From positions 1 through 11,989 of the forward strand of contig JAIWOH010000219.1 in assembly GCA_020216985.1 (NCBI GenBank): 11,989 nt of DNA, written 5' to 3'. The position numbers and the translations under genes are program-made. The DNA comes from Nitrospira sp. Lineage in GTDB: Bacteria > Nitrospirota > Nitrospiria > Nitrospirales > Nitrospiraceae. The notes below the pieces were generated by a model. It was not told the origin of the DNA, ran no database searches, and saw nothing but the letters and a program-made list of their open reading frames with translations. This document shows, one piece after another, positions 7,649 through 11,989 of this stretch (the stretch's first letter is position 1; the number at the start of each line of letters is the position of its first letter).

Positions 7649-10600
7649 TTAGTCCGGCGTCTTGACCAATTCGACATCAAGCCCCAAGCTTTGGAGCTCT
7701 TTGACCAAGACATTGAACGACTCAGGGAGTCCCGGCTCCAAAAACGGCTCGCCCTTGACGACGGCTTCATACATGCGAGAGCGACCCGGGACGTCATCGG
7801 ATTTGACCGTGAGAAATTCCTGGAGCGTCGAGGCCGCTCCATAGGCTTGGAGCGCCCAGACTTCCATTTCTCCCAACCGCTGTCCGCCGAATTGCGCCTT
7901 GCCTCCCAGCGGTTGTTGGGTCACCAGCGAATAGGGTCCGATGGACCGGGCGTGGATTTTGTCGTCCACCAAATGGTGCAGCTTGAGGACGTACATGTAC
8001 CCCACCGTCACGGGGCTTCCGAACGGTTCTCCCGTTTTGCCGTCGATCAACTGAGTCTGTCCGCTGGCCGGCAGTTTGGCCTTCTTGAGCAGCTCCTTGA
8101 TCTCCTTCTCCGATGCCCCATCAAAAACCGGGCTGGCCACCGTGATTCCCAGAGCCTTGGCGGCCCATCCTAAATGGGTTTCAAGAATCTGCCCCACGTT
8201 CATACGAGATGGAACGCCCAGAGGATTGAGCACGATTTCGACCGGCGTCCCATCCGGCAAATAGGGCATATCTTCTTCGGGCAGCACGCGCGACACCACG
8301 CCCTTATTGCCGTGACGTCCGGCCATCTTATCACCGACCTGAATTTTGCGTTTCATGGCGATATACACCTTGACCAGCTTGATCACGCCGGGAGGCAGTT
8401 CATCGCCGCGTTTCAATCGCCCGACTTTTTCATCATAGAGCGTCTGAAGGATCTCTATTTGCTCCTTCGCCCGCCGTTCAATGTCCTCCAACTGCTTCTG
8501 CTCGTCGGGATCGCTGAGGATAATGTGGCGCACCGTGTCGTCGGGCAGCCGTTTGAGAATCTCCGCGGTCAGCTTGCCCTTCTTCTTCAAGATGACGTCG
8601 CCCGTTTCGGGGTCCATCAAATCACGACCGACCACCTTGCCGAGCAAGAGCTTCCGAATCTTCTTCGTCTTTTCTTCGTCGATGATGCGCAACTCCTCAT
8701 GGTGGTCGCGCTGCAATTTCATCTGGTCGTCGGTCTCGATGCTTTTGGAACGCTCGTCCTTGTCAAGCCCCTTGCGTGAGAAGATCTTCACGTCGACCAC
8801 GATACCCTCGACGCCGGGCGGAACGGTCAGCGACGTATCCTTCACGTCGCCGGCCTTTTCGCCGAAAATGGCGCGCAGCAGTTTTTCCTCCGGCGTAAGC
8901 TGGGTCTCCCCTTTCGGAGTCACCTTCCCGACCAGAATGTCACCCGGCTTCACTTCGGCCCCGATGCGGATGATCCCGCTTTCGTCCAGATTTCGGAGCG
9001 CCTCTTCCCCCACATTGGGAATATCGCGCGTGACGTCCTCCTTACCCAGTTTGGTATCGCGGGCTTCCACCTCGAATTCCTCGATGTGAATGGAGGTAAA
9101 CGTGTCTTCTCGCACCAACTTCTCGCTGATGAGAATGGCGTCTTCGAAGTTGTACCCTCCCCACGGCATGAAGGCCACCAGCACGTTCTTGCCCAGCGCC
9201 AGCTCCCCGCGATCGATGGCCGGACCGTCTCCCAGCACTTGCCCCTTCTTGACCGGCTGCCCGACGCGAACTACCGGGGTTTGGTTGATGCAGGTATTTT
9301 GATTCGACCGCTGAAATTTGATCAAATCATAGACGTCAAGCCCCGAATCCTTTCCTTTCTTCCCGTCTTTGGAATCGGCTCGGACGACGATCCTCGTGGC
9401 GTCGACGCTTTCGACGACGCCGGCCCGCTTGGCCTGAATCACGTAGCCGGAATCTCTCGCCACCACCGCTTCCATACCCGTGCCGACCAGCGGAGCTTCC
9501 GACTTGATCAGCGGAACGGCTTGACGCTGCATGTTGGATCCCATCAACGCGCGGTTGGCATCGTCGTGCTCGAGAAACGGAATGAGTGCCGTCGCCACGC
9601 TGACGACTTGCTTGGGAGACACGTCCACGTATTCGATTTTATCCGGCGTCGCCGTGATGAAGTCGCCGCCGTACCGGCACGATACGGTTTCCGACACCAA
9701 CCGGCCCGTCGCGTCAACTTTGGAGTTGGCTTGCGCGATGACGTACTTGTCTCCCTCAATGGCGGAAAGAAACTCGATCTCATCGGTGACCCGCCCCTTC
9801 ACGACCTTCCGGTACGGCGCTTCGATGAATCCGAATTGATTGATTCTGGCGTACGTCGCCAACGACGTGATCAGTCCGATGTTCGGTCCTTCTGGCGTTT
9901 CAATCGGGCAGATGCGGCTGTAATGCGACGGATGCACGTCCCGCACTTCAAAGCCCGCCCGCTCTCTGGTCAATCCTCCCGGTCCAAGAGCCGACAATCG
10001 CCGCTTATGGGTGATTTCGGCCAAGGGATTGGTTTGATCCATGAATTGCGAAAGTTGGCTGCTGCTGAAAAACTCCTTGACCGCGGCCACCACCGGTTTG
10101 GCATTGATCAAGTCATGGGGAAGCACGGTCTCCATATCCAGGAGATTCATGCGTTCCTTGATGCTCCGTTCCATCCGGACCAGCCCCACCCGAAATTGAT
10201 TTTCCAGCAACTCTCCCACCGATCGAACGCGCCGATTGCCCAAATGGTCGATGTCATCGACCTCTCCTTTGCCCATCTTCAGACCGACTAGATACCGGAT
10301 GACCTCGACGATGTCTTGAGCCGTCAGAGTCCGTTGCTCGAGCGGCAGGTCCAAGCCGAGTTTCTTGTTGAGCTTGAGACGCCCGACCGGAGAGAGATCG
10401 TAGCGTTTAGGATTCAGGAACAAATTGTCGAACAGCGCCCGCGCGGTCTCGACTGAGGGGGTCTCGCCGGGTCGAAGACGACGATAGATTTCGACCATCG
10501 CCTCTTCCTTGGACCCGATTTTCTCCATCTCCAGTGTATCAAGGATGACGGGGGTAGCGGACGTTGTATCGAGATAAATGACCTTGAATTCCTCGATGTC

Positions 10601-11605
10601 GCTTTCGGCGATGGCTTCCAGGATCTCGGCGGTCAGCCGCTGATTTTTCTCGGCCAATTTCGTGTTTTTCGAGTCGACCAGCTCGGTCAGGACCGCGCGC
10701 CCCACCAGCTCCACGGGAGCCATTGGAATTTCCTTGACGCCGGCGGCCTTGAGCTTGGCGATCAACCCCTTGGTCAATCGAGCCCCTTCGCGCACCAGTG
10801 GTTCCTTGCCCGTCTTGTCCGGCACGTCCATCGAGCACCGGAGCCCCTGATGAATCTCCGGGTCCAATTTACGAAACAGCTTGCCCTGGACCACCCGAAC
10901 TTCTTCCACGGGGTAGTACATTTTGAGCAGGTCGTCGCTGGAAAATCCGAAAGCCTTGAGCAAAATCGTGGCTGGCATCTTCCGGCGCCGATCGATACGA
11001 ACATACAGAATATCCCGCGCGTCAAACTCGAAATCGAGCCACGACCCCCGATACGGAATGATGCGCGCCGAGTACAACACCTTCCCGCTGGCGTGGGTAC
11101 GACCCTTATCGTGCGTGAACGACGCTCCCGGCGACCGATGGAGCTGACTGACGATGACCCGCTCGGTTCCGTTGATGATGAAGGTCCCCCGCTCGGTCAT
11201 CAGCGGCAACTCGCCGACGTAGACCTCTTGCTCACGGACATCGAGCACTTTCTTGCGAGGCCCCTTGTCCTCCTTGTCGAAGACGACCAGGCGAACACGG
11301 AGCTTCAGGGGCACGGCGAAGGTCATCCCCTGCTCAAGACACTCCCGCTCGTCGTACTTGGGCGTACCCAGCGTATAACTGGAAAACTCCAGCACGGCCG
11401 TATTGTTGTAGTCGGGAATCGGAAACACGCTCGCCAAGGCCGCCTGCAGCCCATGATCCTTGCGGCGGTCCGGCTCCACCTCAAACTGCAAAAACTCTTC
11501 GTACGAGCGTTTCTGAATCTCGATCAAATCCGGGATGTCGATGCTGGTTCGAATGCGTGAAAAATCCTTCCGTTCGACGAACTCTTGTAGAGTCGTTTCG
11601 GGCAT
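7649..11605 (-). CDS. rpoB: DNA-directed RNA polymerase subunit beta
   Basis: Beta forms the second pincer of the RNA polymerase core, binds the nascent RNA end and is the rifampicin target. With the ATG at 11605 the product has 1318 residues (E. coli 1342). Landmarks: protrusion and lobe at about 20-400 with [20 protein letters not shown] (137-156); the rifampicin region [11 protein letters not shown]...HKRRLSALG (514-541) with Asp523, His533 and Ser538 in sensitive-type form (E. coli 516, 526, 531); [15 protein letters not shown] (565-579); WGGYNFEDA (815-823); a charged helical insertion at about 945-1070 resembling the second beta insertion of Proteobacteria; [12 protein letters not shown] (1091-1102) with the RNA-contacting Lys1093 and Lys1101; and the C-terminal anchor [20 protein letters not shown] (1234-1253). 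The ATG at 11605 has GGAGG 7 nt upstream. An in-frame ATG at 11647 would add 14 residues but lies inside a stable hairpin and lacks a ribosome site. The stop is TAA. Confidence 0.98.
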   Translation of the reverse strand: MPETTLQEFVERKDFSRIRTSIDIPDLIEIQKRSYEEFLQFEVEPDRRKDHGLQAALASVFPIPDYNNTAVLEFSSYTLGTPKYDERECLEQGMTFAVPLKLRVRLVVFDKEDKGPRKKVLDVREQEVYVGELPLMTERGTFIINGTERVIVSQLHRSPGASFTHDKGRTHASGKVLYSARIIPYRGSWLDFEFDARDILYVRIDRRRKMPATILLKAFGFSSDDLLKMYYPVEEVRVVQGKLFRKLDPEIHQGLRCSMDVPDKTGKEPLVREGARLTKGLIAKLKAAGVKEIPMAPVELVGRAVLTELVDSKNTKLAEKNQRLTAEILEAIAESDIEEFKVIYLDTTSATPVILDTLEMEKIGSKEEAMVEIYRRLRPGETPSVETARALFDNLFLNPKRYDLSPVGRLKLNKKLGLDLPLEQRTLTAQDIVEVIRYLVGLKMGKGEVDDIDHLGNRRVRSVGELLENQFRVGLVRMERSIKERMNLLDMETVLPHDLINAKPVVAAVKEFFSSSQLSQFMDQTNPLAEITHKRRLSALGPGGLTRERAGFEVRDVHPSHYSRICPIETPEGPNIGLITSLATYARINQFGFIEAPYRKVVKGRVTDEIEFLSAIEGDKYVIAQANSKVDATGRLVSETVSCRYGGDFITATPDKIEYVDVSPKQVVSVATALIPFLEHDDANRALMGSNMQRQAVPLIKSEAPLVGTGMEAVVARDSGYVIQAKRAGVVESVDATRIVVRADSKDGKKGKDSGLDVYDLIKFQRSNQNTCINQTPVVRVGQPVKKGQVLGDGPAIDRGELALGKNVLVAFMPWGGYNFEDAILISEKLVREDTFTSIHIEEFEVEARDTKLGKEDVTRDIPNVGEEALRNLDESGIIRIGAEVKPGDILVGKVTPKGETQLTPEEKLLRAIFGEKAGDVKDTSLTVPPGVEGIVVDVKIFSRKGLDKDERSKSIETDDQMKLQRDHHEELRIIDEEKTKKIRKLLLGKVVGRDLMDPETGDVILKKKGKLTAEILKRLPDDTVRHIILSDPDEQKQLEDIERRAKEQIEILQTLYDEKVGRLKRGDELPPGVIKLVKVYIAMKRKIQVGDKMAGRHGNKGVVSRVLPEEDMPYLPDGTPVEIVLNPLGVPSRMNVGQILETHLGWAAKALGITVASPVFDGASEKEIKELLKKAKLPASGQTQLIDGKTGEPFGSPVTVGYMYVLKLHHLVDDKIHARSIGPYSLVTQQPLGGKAQFGGQRLGEMEVWALQAYGAASTLQEFLTVKSDDVPGRSRMYEAVVKGEPFLEPGLPESFNVLVKELQSLGLDVELVKTPD

Positions 11606-11612
11606 TCTTCTT

Positions 11613-11617
11613 CCTCC
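11613..11617 (-). promoter_or_regulatory. rpoB ribosome binding site
   Basis: GGAGG is followed by a 7-nt A/G-rich spacer before the ATG at 11605. It fixes the start at MPETTLQEF in preference to the upstream ATG at 11647. Confidence 0.85.
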
Positions 11618-11630
11618 ACGCTGGTCGGTC

Positions 11631-11681
11631 AATAAAAACGGACTCATCGAGCGTCTCCGTGTTTCACGAGACGCTCGATGA
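11631..11681 (-). terminator. Attenuator-like hairpin with U-run between rplL and rpoB
   Basis: On the transcript a 14-bp perfect stem (11681-11668 with 11657-11644) is followed, after one bulged base (11658), by three more pairs (CAC/GTG) closing a 3-nt AAA loop (11664-11662). After the stem comes GTCCG and then TTTTTATT (11638-11631). This is the architecture of an intrinsic terminator, except that five bases separate stem from U-run, which should weaken it. The family context fits: in E. coli a partial terminator and an RNase III site lie in this same gap and lower rpoBC output relative to the ribosomal proteins. On the plus strand no T-run follows the stem, so the signal points towards rpoB only. 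Partial rather than full termination is inferred, since I see no clear promoter between it and rpoB. Confidence 0.7.
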
Positions 11682-11717
11682 AATTAACGGCGTACGGCCC
11701 GCTGATGAGCCGGAGCG

Positions 11718-11989
11718 TTATTTGACCTCGACTTTCGCCCCGCTCTCCTCGAGCTTCTTTTTCATGGTGTCGGCTTCCTCCTTGGAGACGCCGGTCTTGA
11801 CGGGCTTCGGAGCTCCCTCGACCAAGTCCTTGGCTTCTTTCAGCCCAAGACTGGTCAACTCGCGCACGACTTTGATGATCTGAATCTTCTTGTCCGCCGG
11901 CGCGGCGGCAAGAATGACGTCGAACGCCGTTTTCTCCTCTGCGGGCGCGGCCGCGGCTCCGGCTGCCGCGGGCGCGGCGGCCACCGCCA
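11718..11989 (-). CDS. rplL: 50S ribosomal protein L7/L12, 5' end missing (runs off the right edge)
   Basis: L7/L12 forms the mobile multimeric stalk of the 50S subunit that recruits and stimulates EF-G, EF-Tu, IF2 and release factors. The visible part has 89 codons plus two bases, with the N-terminal dimerisation domain (about 35 residues) outside the window. It begins in the Ala/Pro-rich hinge ([16 protein letters not shown]), followed by the complete globular C-terminal domain: KTAFDVIL, the [20 protein letters not shown] helices, [19 protein letters not shown], and the end [11 protein letters not shown]. The factor-binding [10 protein letters not shown] motif is intact. The stop is TAA at 11720-11718. 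A GTG in the hinge (11984) is not a real start, because the frame stays open to the window edge and the domain before it is obligatory. rpoB follows after 112 nt that hold the attenuator-like hairpin. Confidence 0.97.
   Translation of the reverse strand, partial: AVAAAPAAAGAAAAPAEEKTAFDVILAAAPADKKIQIIKVVRELTSLGLKEAKDLVEGAPKPVKTGVSKEEADTMKKKLEESGAKVEVK

Noticed and set aside
11603..11647. Upstream in-frame ATG for rpoB at 11647, adding 14 residues
   Set aside because: It lies within the 3' arm of the rplL-rpoB hairpin, has no Shine-Dalgarno, and adds residues not found in the family. The ATG at 11605 has GGAGG at the right distance.
11702..11709. CTGATGAG on the plus strand, resembling a hammerhead ribozyme core
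   Set aside because: The partner GAAA segment and the flanking stems are missing downstream, and the site sits beside the rplL stop. A chance match to a short motif.

Overview
This is a housekeeping stretch of a bacterial chromosome. Every gene lies on the minus strand, and in the direction of transcription (right to left) the order is rplL (5' end cut off), rpoB, rpoC, rpsL, rpsG, fusA, tuf (only the first 27 codons). The end of the rplL-rpoBC transcription unit therefore runs directly into the complete str operon. This joined rif-str layout is common in bacteria but is split in E. coli. The proteins are full-length and canonical. An SI3-type insertion in RpoC, a helical insertion in RpoB, and the moderately high GC content fit a Gram-negative lineage. 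The EF-G and RpoC N-terminal sequences remind me of Nitrospira/Nitrospirota, but that placement comes from memory of family sequences and is only an inference.

Layout, left to right: tuf 5' end (1-81); a 90-nt gap; fusA (172-2253); a 114-nt structured gap; rpsG (2368-2838); an 88-nt gap; rpsL (2927-3298); a 115-nt gap with a perfect consensus sigma-70-type promoter; rpoC (3414-7604, TTG start); a 44-nt gap; rpoB (7649-11605); a 112-nt gap with a long hairpin followed by a U-run; rplL (11718 to beyond the right edge). No gap reaches 300 nt. I see no tRNA, rRNA, mobile element, CRISPR array or plus-strand gene.

Together the genes supply the catalytic core of RNA polymerase (beta, beta'), two proteins of the small ribosomal subunit (S12 at the decoding centre, S7 in the head), the ribosomal stalk protein L7/L12, and the two GTPases of elongation (EF-G, EF-Tu) that the stalk recruits.

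I found no undescribed accessory system. The points worth a second look are regulatory and non-coding: (1) nested inverted repeats between rpsG and fusA whose arms can pair in two mutually exclusive ways; (2) a 14-bp perfect hairpin plus U-run between rplL and rpoB, which looks like a leaky attenuator; (3) a TTGACA-N17-TATAAT promoter with a GC-rich discriminator that gives the str genes their own start; (4) a TTG start for rpoC behind an ideal Shine-Dalgarno sequence.
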